A stretch of 58,408 bases of DNA from Paramecium tetraurelia (Eukaryota > Ciliophora > Oligohymenophorea > Peniculida > Parameciidae). This document shows, piece after piece, positions 36,617 to 51,764 of the stretch. The position numbers and the translations under genes were made by a program. The stretch spans positions 1 through 58,408 of the forward strand of contig NW_001799050.1 in the NCBI RefSeq assembly GCF_000165425.1, read 5' to 3'. Each line of letters starts with the position of its first letter. Position 1 is the first letter of the stretch. The notes under the pieces were generated by a model. That model did no database searches and was not told the DNA's origin. It was given only the letters and a program-made list of their open reading frames with translations.

Positions 36617-38957
36617 ATGAATTCATCCTAATATGGAGCATTCGGTATGAGTGGTAATAATTTCAATTAAGGAAAACCACCTGTCAATAATTACAATTTC
36701 GAAAATGTTAGAGTAATTAATCACTTTAATGAAATTAGGCATAATAACCCGCACCTGGTGGACCATAGCCTTCTAGAGGAAAACCTCTTGGAACAGCAGC
36801 TAGACAACCTCAAGCAGAAGCTAGACCTATGACCTCCAATAGAGGAGCTAATTTTGGTTAGAAGAAGGACCCATTCAATTCCACCCAAAATCAATTAAAT
36901 TTGAATAAACCAAAACTTGAAACTAATCCTGAAGAATAATTTAAATCAATAGAAAAAGAAATTAATAATCTCATAGAACAGAGTGCAATGGCTAAATTGA
37001 GGGGAAACTTATCTGAATGTTTAGAAAAAGCAAAAGAAGCATTCAATAAGGAAAAAAAGTTAAGACAATCTAAGGAAGCATAAAATTTAGCTGAATCAAT
37101 TAATACTGATCTCAGCTATTGTGCTGCCCTAACATAAGCTTGTGCCTTACATGCAAATGGATTACATTAGGATGCTCTAACCAAATATCAAGAAATTATA
37201 AAATGTAAATAATACCCTCAAGCAGGAAGATTAAGAGTTAATATGGGCAACATCTATTTTGAATAAAAAAAGTATCTTACTGCAATAAAAATGTATAAGA
37301 TGGCATTAGACTTAATACCTGCTACTTCTAAAGAGATGAGATTCAAAATATAAAAAAATATAGGTCATGCTTAAGTAAGAATTGGCAAAGAGAAAATTAA
37401 GGAAGCCATCACAACGTATGAATAAATTCTTAAGAATTCTCCTGACTTCCCAACAGGCTTTAATCTGATGATTTGTTTATATCTAAGTGGAAATAAGAAT
37501 AAAATGAAGGATTACTTTGTCACATTACTCACAATTGAAATACCAGGAGAGAATGAGGAAGAGAATAATGAAAATAAGGGCACAACTATAACAGATAAAT
37601 TAAGAGAAGATACTAAGGAAAGAAGAAGGGAAGCCATTTATTATATAGTCACCGCAGCAAAATTAATTGCTCCATTGATTGAGGATGATATCATTATTGG
37701 ATACGAATGGATTTTAGAGTAGTTAAAGAATTCAACATTCCCAGAAGCTGAAACTGAAATTGAAATTTGTAAAGCTATGGCATTTTTGAAAAAGAAGAAC
37801 ATAGAAAAATCTATTGAAACTCTGAAAGGATTCGAAAAAAAAGATAAACAAATTATGGCTAGAATAGCAACGAATATTTCATTTTTGTATTTCTTAGAAA
37901 ATGATTACAAACAAGCTGAGAAATATGCAGAAATTGCCATCACTTATGATAGATACAATGCCAAAGCTCTAGTCAATAGAGGTAATTGTCTGTATGTTAA
38001 AAATGAATTCTTAAGAGCCAAAGAATAATACTTAGAAGCGATTGGTGTAGAGGCTGATTGTATTGAAGCACTCTACAATTTAGCATATGTCAATAGAAAA
38101 TTGAATATGTTTGTGGAATCACTATAAGCATTAGATAAACTATAAACTATTGTTTGCATTCCTGAAGTTCTGTATCAGATGGCTACATTATATGAAATGA
38201 CAGGCAATTCGAAATAAGCTATGAAATGGTATTTGGAAGTAATGAATAAAGTACCTAATGATCCCAATATCTTGGCTAGACTGGGGTCGTTATTTGCAAG
38301 AGTATGAATGTTGATTAATAAATTATTAGGAAGATGACGAACCCTAAGCTTTGCATTATTTCTAAGAATCTTATAGAATCTTACCCACTAACATAGAAAC
38401 TATCTCATGGTTGGGAGTGTATTATGTGAAATAGGAAATGTATGAAAAGGCTAGTTTATACTTTGAGAGAGCTGCTTAAGTGTAGTCAAGAGATGTAAAA
38501 TGGAAATTGATGGTTGCAAGTTGTTATCGAAGAATGGGGCATTTCTAAAAGGCCTTGGGAAATTACCAAAAAATATACTCAGATTATCCTGATAATATTG
38601 AATGTATTAATTTTTAATCATCTATTCAGGTCTCAGATTTTTAGTTTAATTATGTCGAGAAATGGGATTACCATATGAAGAATATGCTGGATAATTGAGA
38701 AAGTTAGAGAGGGAAATGGAAATGATGGATGGATATCAAGGTCAAGATATCAATTTAATCAATAATGAAGATGAATAGGTTAGATTGCCTTAAGGAGATG
38801 ACAATCCTGTTAGTTTTACTAATAATACTAGGTTTTTATTGATTCATATTATTATAATAGACGTGGGAATAAACAACCACCTCCTAAAACGAATGTTAGA
38901 CAAAATATTGATGATGAGTAATTCTAGGATGGGGTAGAAGATAACTTTTTACCTTGA
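36617..38957 (+). CDS. IFT88: Intraflagellar transport protein 88 (IFT-B, TPR protein)
   Basis: 743 residues, introns 36713-36738 (26 nt), 38302-38329 (28 nt), 38604-38629 (26 nt) and 38832-38860 (29 nt). After a Gly/Pro/Arg-rich leader come tandem TPRs that match IFT88 closely: 'AGRLRVNMGNIYFEQKKY', 'MRFKIQKNIGHAQVRIGK', and near the C terminus 'EDDEPQALHYFQESYRILP', 'VKWKLMVASCYRRMGHFQKA', 'NIECLRFLVQLCREMGL'. The intron at 38604 splits the ECLRFLV motif, which reads only when spliced. IFT88 is a core IFT-B subunit required for building cilia, and Paramecium is covered in cilia. It begins 67 bases after SEC24 ends, on the same strand, and the K+ channel starts 28 bases after it ends. Confidence 0.96.
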
Positions 38958-38985
38958 AATGATATAAAATATAAATATATAAATT

Positions 38986-41900
38986 ATGAACATTTCATAG
39001 TAATATGAGGAATAATAAAATTCAGAGAGAATTGATACTCAATTTCGAAAACAGGATCAGAATCTTTTCAGAAGACAATTTTCTCAATATTAATTCAATA
39101 ATACTTGGAAACTTAATGGACTCAACATCATTTTAATAGTTCTAAAATTTATATAAGCGATAACGAAATAAACATTTACTACTTCCTTTAAGTTGCTCAA
39201 TCGACAATTTTTCAAATTGCTTAAGGATAAAACCTCAGATTACAACTATTATCTGCATAGAGGCTATTTTACACAAGCCAAAGCGTAATCCTTTATGATT
39301 AAATTTGATCAAAGGGTGAACTTCTTCCAATGTAATAACCTTTATTATTATAGATTACAGAAGAAATTACATAAAGAGATTCATGCAGTTTATATTATTG
39401 GAACCTGATGACACAATAATTATAATTTGGAATATTTATTTATTGTGTATTGTTACAATCAATGTGTTTTATGTTTCACTACGATTATCTTTTGTGGAAA
39501 TTGTGAAAATGGATTGGGTATTGAAAGATTTCATATTTGAATAACTACCTAGTTATTCATTTTTATTAGAAATTATAATTAAATTTAATACCTGTATTTA
39601 TAGTAAAGGAGTACTGATTAAAAATAGAAAGAGATTAATAAAGCGATATCTAAAGAGAGAATTTCTAATTGATATGGTTTTAATCATACCATTCTTTATT
39701 GGAAGATAATTTGATTTTATATACTTAGATCTTGTTATTATCTTGAAAGTGTTCCAGATATCCAAATTAACTAATTCTTTATTTAATCGTTTGGAATTGA
39801 CATAACAACAAACTACAGTTTTTGAATTGGTTAAACTAATGTAATAATACATCAATAATAGAGTTTTTTTATACTATTGTGTGCTCATTTCTCAGCTTGT
39901 ATTTGGCATAAACTAGGAGTTTGGGGAGATTGGGGAGATAAAAACACACTAACTTGGTTGATAAAAGAATAATTATACAATTCAATGTGGATTGATAGAT
40001 ATGTAGTTTCATTTTATTGGAGTATTGTTACTATGACAACTATTGGTTATGGTGATATCACTCCTGTAAATTTAACCGAAAGATTATTTTGCATAGGAAT
40101 GACATTGATATCGACAGCAACCTTTGCTTATTCAGTCAATAGTATTGGATAAATATTTTAGGACATGTCTAAATAATCTGTTTAATTTAAAACAAATATG
40201 AATAGTTTAAATAGATACTTAAAAAATTAAAAAGTATCAACTACATTGCAAATCAAGTTTAGAAGATATTTTGAATATTTTTGGAGTAAACCTTCTCAAG
40301 AAGTAATTCAGTTTTAGGATTAAATTCCTTAATAGTTAAAGGATCTAATGATTGTAGATATAAATATTAAATTGCTAAAATAATTGGATTTATTTAAGTA
40401 ATTTACTAATTCATTATTAAATATACTTTGTTTATAATTCAAAGAATAGTAATTGTAACCAGATGAATATTTATTTAAATCAAATTAGAGGGCTGATAAA
40501 TTATATATATTAGTAAGTGGATAAATCGATTTGCATGTGATCATCAATAAAAAAAAAAGAATAATTGAAAAAATAAAGACTCAATGTCTAGTTGGTTAAC
40601 TCAATTTTCTTCTCAATACTGAATATAATTATGAAGCTATTGCTACAAAAAACACAAAATTATTGGCGATTGATCGATAAACTTTGATTGAAAACATTAA
40701 ATAGAGTGATATTGACTATGTAATTATATTATTCAAATCTGATAGTAAATCTATAAGAACTTTGAGGAAGACATTAGATTGCAAAAATAATTTGGAAGAA
40801 TCTCAATAAAATGCTCTATTTGTCATAAGTCAAATCATTTTGTACTTGATTGTCCTCTCCTCATAGGAGGTATAAACAGAACAAAAGTATTGTATCAATT
40901 GAGACACAACGTACCTCAAGATAGAATTTTGAAAGTAAGAAATAATGAGGACAGAAGAATATCAACAAAGAAGCATCATTTTCTTGTCATGGAAAGTGTA
41001 ATATAATACATAATGAAGAATGATGAAATTTGCAATCTAGAGGGAATTAAAGAATGTAAATATATATATTTTCAATCTAGAATTACAAGCAGCAATCAAA
41101 CAACAATAATAATATGAAGAGAAGATCTCATATAATTTATCTAACTAATTCACAAAGCCAACATCTCAATTACCAAATGTTCCAACTTCAATTAATTGTA
41201 TATCTCATTAATCTCTTCGTAATACTCAATAAATCTAAAACTAAAGGTCTTTAAAGGATAATTAAATTCAAGAAGTGCCTATAGAAAAAGATATTCAATT
41301 TGGAACTTTAAGTAAATCTTAGGATATTCGATTGCTAACAGACTTGAATAATTTAACAATATAACCTATTTTGGAAGAACCATAAACTAAGGAAGAAAGA
41401 TCTGATGAGAATAAGTTTTCCATTAACCTTAGTGAATAATTGCCATAAGTGGAAATTTAATAAACGTCTATTGTCCCTTCAGCTGACACTGATACAAAGC
41501 AACCACAATAAAGAATGATGAAAAAAAGACATTCCATTAGATAGAAATTCGAGAGAAAATAAACAGAATAATATGAGAACAAATCAAACAGATAAAAATA
41601 ATTTAAAAGGTTATTTACCGAAAGACAAAATAGTTAAGAGGGATTGCCTCAGTTATCTGGATTTAATAATTAATTAATTGTATCCCAACAATAAAAGATG
41701 AACAAATTATAACAACCGACCATTATGAGAAAACAAAGCATTTAGGATTACATAATTTAAAAAGAAAAAGCATAAGAACCTCTAAAGCATAAGTAAAATA
41801 AATAAGATGATTCACCTTTTGAATTGGAATATTCTAATAGTCAACGCTCTATTAAAAATAGCAATGTTAGACCTAACATTGAAATTTTTAAAGTGGATGA

Positions 41901-42498
41901 TGATAGTGATTAATCTTAAGATAAAGATAAGAAATAAATAACTAACAAGATATATACCAAGGTTATTAATGATGATGAAAATTCTGAAGATGAAAAGGAT
42001 TTAACCAATTAGTTTTTAGAAGAACAAATATTGAAAAATAGATAAAGATTTACTGATAAATAGATTGCATCTCAAGAACCTCAGCAAAATTAACTTTGGC
42101 ATTTCCCCTAATAGGAATTTAAACCTTTGGAGCAAAGTATGATGATCTAATATGAGAAAATTAAATAGAAAGAAGAACTGCTACACTAATAGAAGGAGAA
42201 GCAATAAACAGTAATTAATAATAAGGAAAGCAAAGAAAGCAAAGACATCAATAATCAAGCAAGTATATAACGGGGATTAACTATTAAAGTGACCTCAGAT
42301 GATTCCTCAGATGAGGACATCAATGGATAAAAACTAATTAGAGGGTAATATCTAGAAATTTTTAAAGATTTTGAAGTAGTTAAAGAATTTAAGTGCTATT
42401 ATCCACATAATAATATTAATCAAATTATATTTTTGGTATAAATCAATTATTATCGTAGTTATATAAAAATGATTTTAATTCATAGCATCATTTTTTGA
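38986..42498 (+). CDS. Voltage-gated K+ channel with cyclic-nucleotide-binding domain and CCHC zinc knuckle (second copy)
   Basis: 1138 residues, introns 39332-39353 (22 nt), 39841-39863 (23 nt, ends GAG), 40720-40745 (26 nt) and 41056-41080 (25 nt). S1 'IIIIWNIYLLCIVTINVFY', a much weaker S4 than the neighbour ('VIILKVFQISKLTNSLF', few positive charges), S5 'FFILLCAHFSACIWH', pore 'VTMTTIGYGDITPV' (near residue 336) and S6. The cNBD is degenerate but its beta-roll is visible ('KLYILVSGQIDLHV'). Directly after it, near residue 586, comes 'CSICHKSNHFVLDCP', a Cx2Cx4Hx4C zinc knuckle in the same place as in the channel at 31041-33875. A ~500-residue Gln/Lys/Ser tail follows. K+ selectivity follows from TIGYGD; loss of S4 charges suggests weak voltage dependence. 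Confidence 0.92.
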
Positions 42499-42927
42499 GA
42501 AAGAGAAAAATCAAAAAGTAAGATACAATAATGAATCTCCTAAAATAAACGTAGAATCTTATACGTAAAAATTAATAATGATTTATAATTCGTTTTTAAA
42601 TTTCATCCTTTATTATTTTAATATATTAGGTATATAAATATAAATTTTTGATTATGATTATTAAGATATAATAAACAGTTAACTCTTCATCATTAAGAAG
42701 TTATTTAATATTTTTCATAGTATAAACATGCTAAAGACAAATGTAAAATTAGTAATTAAAAATATAAAACTATAATTTAGAGAATTCAATCATCAACAAA
42801 CGATTTTTCTATTTTAATCCTGTTGTCATTTAAAATAAATCTCCTAAAATTTATTTCCTATTAACAATAGAATAATTAATTTTGTCAAAATTCATAATGT
42901 AGTGCATTAAAGAATTTTAATAAATAA
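42499..42927. other. AT-rich intergenic region
   Basis: About 430 bases between two plus-strand genes, extremely AT-rich. No ORF or RNA gene recognised; the promoter of the GTPase gene must lie here. Confidence 0.6.
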
Positions 42928-45162
42928 ATGATTAAATTAAGGGAATAGGAGTCAGATTATTAATGTTTGTACTAACATTAAAAACCCATAGTAGCAATCG
43001 CTTTAAACAAAAGTTCGTCTTTATGTAATAGATTCTTGTGCGCTGATTGTATCAAAAATTTTGAAAAGAATATCATGACTATGGGATGGAGGACAGCAAT
43101 TGAAAAAATTGAATCCGAATTGTAACATAAACATAAAGTAATTGAAACACTTATCACTCCATTTCTTAAATTGCTTAAAGAATTTCAAAGTGATCTAGAA
43201 CAATTTAGGATCGCCATTTCAAATTAAATAGATCAAGTTCTATCAATAGTCAATTAATGGTAGTAAGATTTACATAACGAAAAATAAAAATAGGTTGACT
43301 ACAAGTTTCTTGAAGAGTTGGAATATATTGTACAAAAAGAAATTACATAATAAAGTAGTCAATATTTTGAAGATAAAATTAGAAATCAAATAAAAGAATT
43401 ATAATCTAAATGGATTGTTCAGGTAGAATCAAAATTATCCTAATTATCAAAATTTGAATAGTTAAACTCTTGCTAAGAGAAATTAAAATTGATTGATAAA
43501 TAAAGAAAAATTTAAATAATTAAATTAAAAAAAGAATTAGAGTTGCCATTAATAAAACTTGATTCAACTGAAATAGGAGTTTAATATTACTTATATGATA
43601 CTAGCTAAAAAAGTCTAAGCAATAATTATAAAACAGTAATTTTTATTGGGTAGAAGGAGTAAGGAAAAACTACATTGATAGATGCATTTGTAAATTATTA
43701 TTTTGATATTAAATTTGATGACAATTTTAGATTAAGGGTATCAAACAATGAGCCAACGTCAAAAGCTACACATTACATGATTCCTCCATATGGCTCAAGA
43801 ACATACGGATTTTGTTTGATTGATACTCCAAGTTTTCACAATAAAAATGATTCAGAAATAATGAATTTAATAATTAACTTAATCCTCAATTGCAAGGATC
43901 AATTAACATTGGTATTTTGTTTAAAAGCAGAAAACACTAGAAATGCTTAAGAATCAGTCTAAACTTTATAAGATATACTTGCAGTCACAGGATAACATCA
44001 AGAAATTAAATTAGTTATCGTTCGTACTCTCTTTTCAAATGAAAATATCAATACTATTAATACTGAAGATGATTTATATCTTAATGAATTAGAAGAGTCT
44101 TACAATTTAGATATTAATGCAAATAATGTATTAAGAAAGAATAAAAGTACTAAAACTATCTTTAAATAAAGTATGGAAAAGTTATAATAGATTGAATTTT
44201 AGGAATAAAATCTATCGCTTTCTGTTAAAATGTAGCTTGTGTCAAATAGAGTGTCTAATAATACAAATTATTCACCAATATTCTATTAAAGTTACAATTA
44301 ACTAAAATAGTTATTCCTTCAAAATGTTCAGATCTATAATAAAAATAAACAATAACAATATCTGAATAATATGATAACTCTCTATTATTTAAAGAGGGTT
44401 GAAAAACAAGTTAATACCTTTTAGTTCAATTGTGATTATCATTTACTAACATGTTTAACTGGCTTCAGAAATCAAATAAATGCAGTTGATTGTTGGGCTA
44501 TCTTAAATAATTAATGCATCTGCGGATGCACAAAAGAACGAATTTCCATTAATTATCAACAAATATCATATGAGGAAGAATGTACAATCACTTGTAATGA
44601 TGAAGTTTATTAAGAAAATATTCTCATTAATAAATTAGCTTTGCGAAGGATATTTTATTTCCTTTTTAACCTATATATATATAAATCTTAAAATCAACAA
44701 TTCAAATAAAGTTAATTTTTTGAGATACTCAAGAAAGAGGAACAATTCAAAGATAATATTGATTTAGAATTATGCCAATAGGTATGTTTAGGGTAGTTTA
44801 ACAAATAATAAAATGTCCAGTAAAATTAATAGTACTACAAGATGTAAAATAACCAATTGTACCCGTAATAGCATTTAGCTCTAAACAGTTAAGCTATATA
44901 AAAATTACCATAAAATTAAGTGCTTAATAATGAATAATACACACCATAGCGAATTTAATAAAACAACTAATAAGACTTTTTCTTCAACAACTAAAAATAA
45001 GCTTAGATGCCTCAAAATGTGCACTAATTAAATGATAAATAAGGATAGTTTTAATAGTATCCAATTATAAATAGACCTAATCCTTCACCTGGATAAAATT
45101 TATAAACTTTCTATCCAACACTAAATAATTAAGGGCCTACTCAAAATACTATGAGATTTTGA
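42928..45162 (+). CDS. Zinc-finger/coiled-coil P-loop GTPase (AIG1/septin-like fold)
   Basis: 744 residues, a single uninterrupted frame without introns. An N-terminal Cys/His cluster (C13, H17, C33, C38, C41; 'CNRFLCADC') looks like a B-box-type zinc finger. Residues ~50-215 form a coiled coil. A GTPase domain follows: P-loop 'IGQKEQGKTTLID' near residue 241, a conserved Thr/Ser region, and switch II 'LIDTPSF' near 299; no clear N/TKxD motif could be found. A second cysteine cluster ('CICGCTK') lies further on, and the tail is nearly pure Gln/Asn. The G1 and DTP motifs resemble AIG1/GIMAP or septin-type GTPases. The B-box/coiled-coil/GTPase order recalls TRIM proteins fused to a GTPase. Cellular role unknown. 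Confidence 0.8.
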
Positions 45163-47499
45163 AATTTATTAAAATATAATATTAAAATATAAGACATTGA
45201 GTTATTAACTTTTCGAGAATTATTTTTACAATAAATAATCAATATTGAATTGATTTAAACCATATTTCTCACCAAACCTGATTATCATGACCTTCTAGAT
45301 TTTCCTGTTAATTTATATTATTATTTTTTTTCTAAATTATGAAGTTTGGATGAATTCTTAAACTTAAAATCGTATGTATATGTAAATCAAATTTATGAAA
45401 ATCTCTTACATTCGAATGGCTTTTCCCCTAGACCATTAGTTTGATTGTATCTTCCATTGTTAATTTTTTAATCTATCCACAAAATGATTGCCAGATATTG
45501 AAATGTTAATTTATAATAAATTAAAAAGTTTAGAGATAAAAAATGATAGTGAAAAAAATTGACTGTTTTTAAGAAATAAGTATAATATATTAAGTTATTG
45601 ATAAATTCTAATTAATAATGAAAAATTTTAGTGGTTTATCTGAATTTAATTTAATTCGATTTTTATAATGAATAAAAACACTCTAAGGATACTTTTATAT
45701 GGTAGGTTATTCCTAATGAATATCTCATGGTTCCTCAAAATTGTTTGCTAAATTAAGAATTAATGATGCAAAAACTTGTTAGTTAATATCACTTTGAAAT
45801 CAGTAATCTTTATCTGATTCCTGTTTGTGGAATATTTTTTAAAGATTTAATAAATTTTGAATTAGTAACTATAGAATAATAGATTGATTTTAATTCTAGA
45901 TAATGGATTATCAATTCTAATTTTTCATATGTAATTTCATAAAGAATAAAAGAATTTTTAGAATAATTACTATATAAAACTTCGCATGTAACTATTTTCT
46001 TCATACCAATTTGAATTGATTAATTTAGATAGAATCATTAAAAAATTAAGTATCTTGCAAATTGTTTTTGAAAATTTACCAAGGTATCATTTAGACTATT
46101 AAAAATGCCATAAGCTGATTGAAGATAAACATTGAATAGTAAACTAGCAAAGCTAATTTTGATAAATTAATCAAATGATTGCTTTAATCAATCTATTATT
46201 TAAGAGGATGTTATTGATATACTAATCAAAGATCTTCTTTATTATATCAATCAATCTTTATAAAAAATAATTAAATCAAATTCGTTTAATTAAATAAATC
46301 ATTATAAACAAAACCAATGGAACAAGGTAAAATTAATTACATGATACATATCTTATATTCTTAATTAAATCTAAAAATTATATGGTTTAACCTGAAATAA
46401 AATGATTTAATAAGTTTATCTTTAGAATAATCTAATCGAATAAAAAATGAATGTTGTTTTGTAATAATTAAGTTTAAAATTTATGAAATATAAAGAAATA
46501 GAATTATAGTATAATTCCAATTGCTGATAGCTTATTTTATGGTTTTTAAGTAACAATAAGTAATGGATGTGCCAATAAAATGCTAATTGTTTGAATTGCA
46601 TCACGAGATGTTTAATATTGAACGAAAAAGAAATCTTAAGCAGTGAAGATATACCAATAAAATTTAGAGTAAAAATATAAATGTTAGTGTTTGTAAATAA
46701 TCGCAAATCATAAACATTGTGTTTATGGGTATGTTTGCATTAGTAACAAAATAATTTAAAATATGCAGATTTGAAAGCTTATAAAAGATTGATAAATACT
46801 AAGTGGGTAGTGATATAGAAAATCATAGTTGATTAATCTTTGATAATTTATGATTAGAAATTGAATTCGTAATTCAAAGAAAAAGGGTTTATATCTTAAT
46901 TTAATATGATCGAAAAAAGTTGCTGAGATTCTACTGAGTAGTCTATTAATTTTCAAAATCAAGTTTTTAAGTATGATGATAGAGGGTTTTAATTAATTGG
47001 GATGATTACTAAAAATATTTAAATAAAGAATATCATTTAGATGATTGTTTTATAATTATTACTTAAATTTCACAACATAATACAAAGAAATGCTGAATAT
47101 TATAATAATAAGAGAACGATATTTCAAGTATATACTTGGAATTATAGCAGCCAATTAAAAATAACATTGCTGATATTAAATGGAAGATAATTATAAAAAT
47201 TCCTTTATTGAATAATTAATTTCAAACTTCTCACTTTTCAACACTAATTTCTTTCATCATTTTGCTTATCACTTTAAATTTTATAGTTAAGTATAATTAC
47301 ATTAATATCATCATTTGAAACTTTTATAAATATAAATGGATTGAATACCAGAATGATTGAAATATAAGATAATATTAAATTATAAAATTTTTTTAAATTT
47401 ATTTAATGAATTTGTTTACTTTTTAAGATATTGCACGAATGAGAATATATCTAGAGATTTTGTTTAAATTTGGGATGTTAGGATCCATCAATTTACTTG
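45163..47499. other. AT-rich region with gene remnants
   Basis: No closed gene. On the plus strand a frame of about 110 codons (45655-46010) reads as coding ('LIPVCGIFFKDLINFELVTI'), with a possible continuation to 46129. A second plus-strand frame from about 46550 to 46925 contains clustered cysteines ('CQQNANCLNCITRC') reminiscent of the zinc finger in the GTPase at 42928-45162, ends at a TGA near 46922, and is followed in the same frame by another ~95 open codons. These may be pieces of a decayed relative of the GTPase gene or another zinc-finger gene. Everything else is spacer. Confidence 0.4.
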
Positions 47500-47880
47500 T
47501 TGTCTTCAAGTTGATCTAAATAATCTATCTTGTAGGAAATAGGGGTTTATATACAAAAATTGAGATGTCAATTTTGAAATTGGGAGCATGTTTCTGTATC
47601 AAAGAATAATTAAATATCTAATTCATTGTGAATCTTTGAGATGGTTTATACTTGAAGATTGATCCTGTCTCTAAATGGAGCATTCTCATGTAAAAGTTCA
47701 TATAATAAGATACCGAGAATATCATATGGCATCTACCATATACTCATAAACTTTGAGCACTCCATTTTTTCACATTTCCTTGATTTCCTTATAACAGATT
47801 CAATTTGTTATTATTTCGAATTCCTCAATTTGCTTCTACACTTACAGTTGATGATGAATCTATTATTTTTAATGATAAAT
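47500..47880 (-). pseudogene. Decayed Aurora/PLK-like kinase fragment (right arm)
   Basis: On the minus strand, about 47745-47655 reads 'GILLYELLHENAPFRDRINL', the subdomain IX-X motif of an Aurora/PLK-type kinase, better preserved than the mirror copy at 29980-30340. Upstream and downstream are shifted or truncated. It lies about 0.4-0.75 kb upstream of the right MPS1-like kinase and in opposite orientation, exactly as in the left arm. Confidence 0.6.
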
Positions 47881-48271
47881 AATTCAATATATTCTTCTAT
47901 CATAATTAAATTATATATCAAATTATATATTAGTATATTTTAAATTATTAACATAGTTCATATCAATTTAAATGTATTATAAAATACTACTCAATATCAA
48001 TGCATTCAACACTATAATCATTGTTTTGTGAGATTAAAATTTACAAGACATCAAATCGCAAAATTTATTCAAAATTTATGTTATTTTTTATTATTGCAAT
48101 ATTGTTCAATTTTCTAATAAAGGTATATATCTATTCTTCAATACCACAGAGTAATTAGAGGAATATATAAAAAGTTTAGTTGATTGAATAATACAAAGCA
48201 TGAGAAAAAATCACTTTAGTTTTATATTTTATATAAATAATCGTAATTCTATTATAAATAAATTAAATTAA

Positions 48272-51764
<3,493 letters not shown>

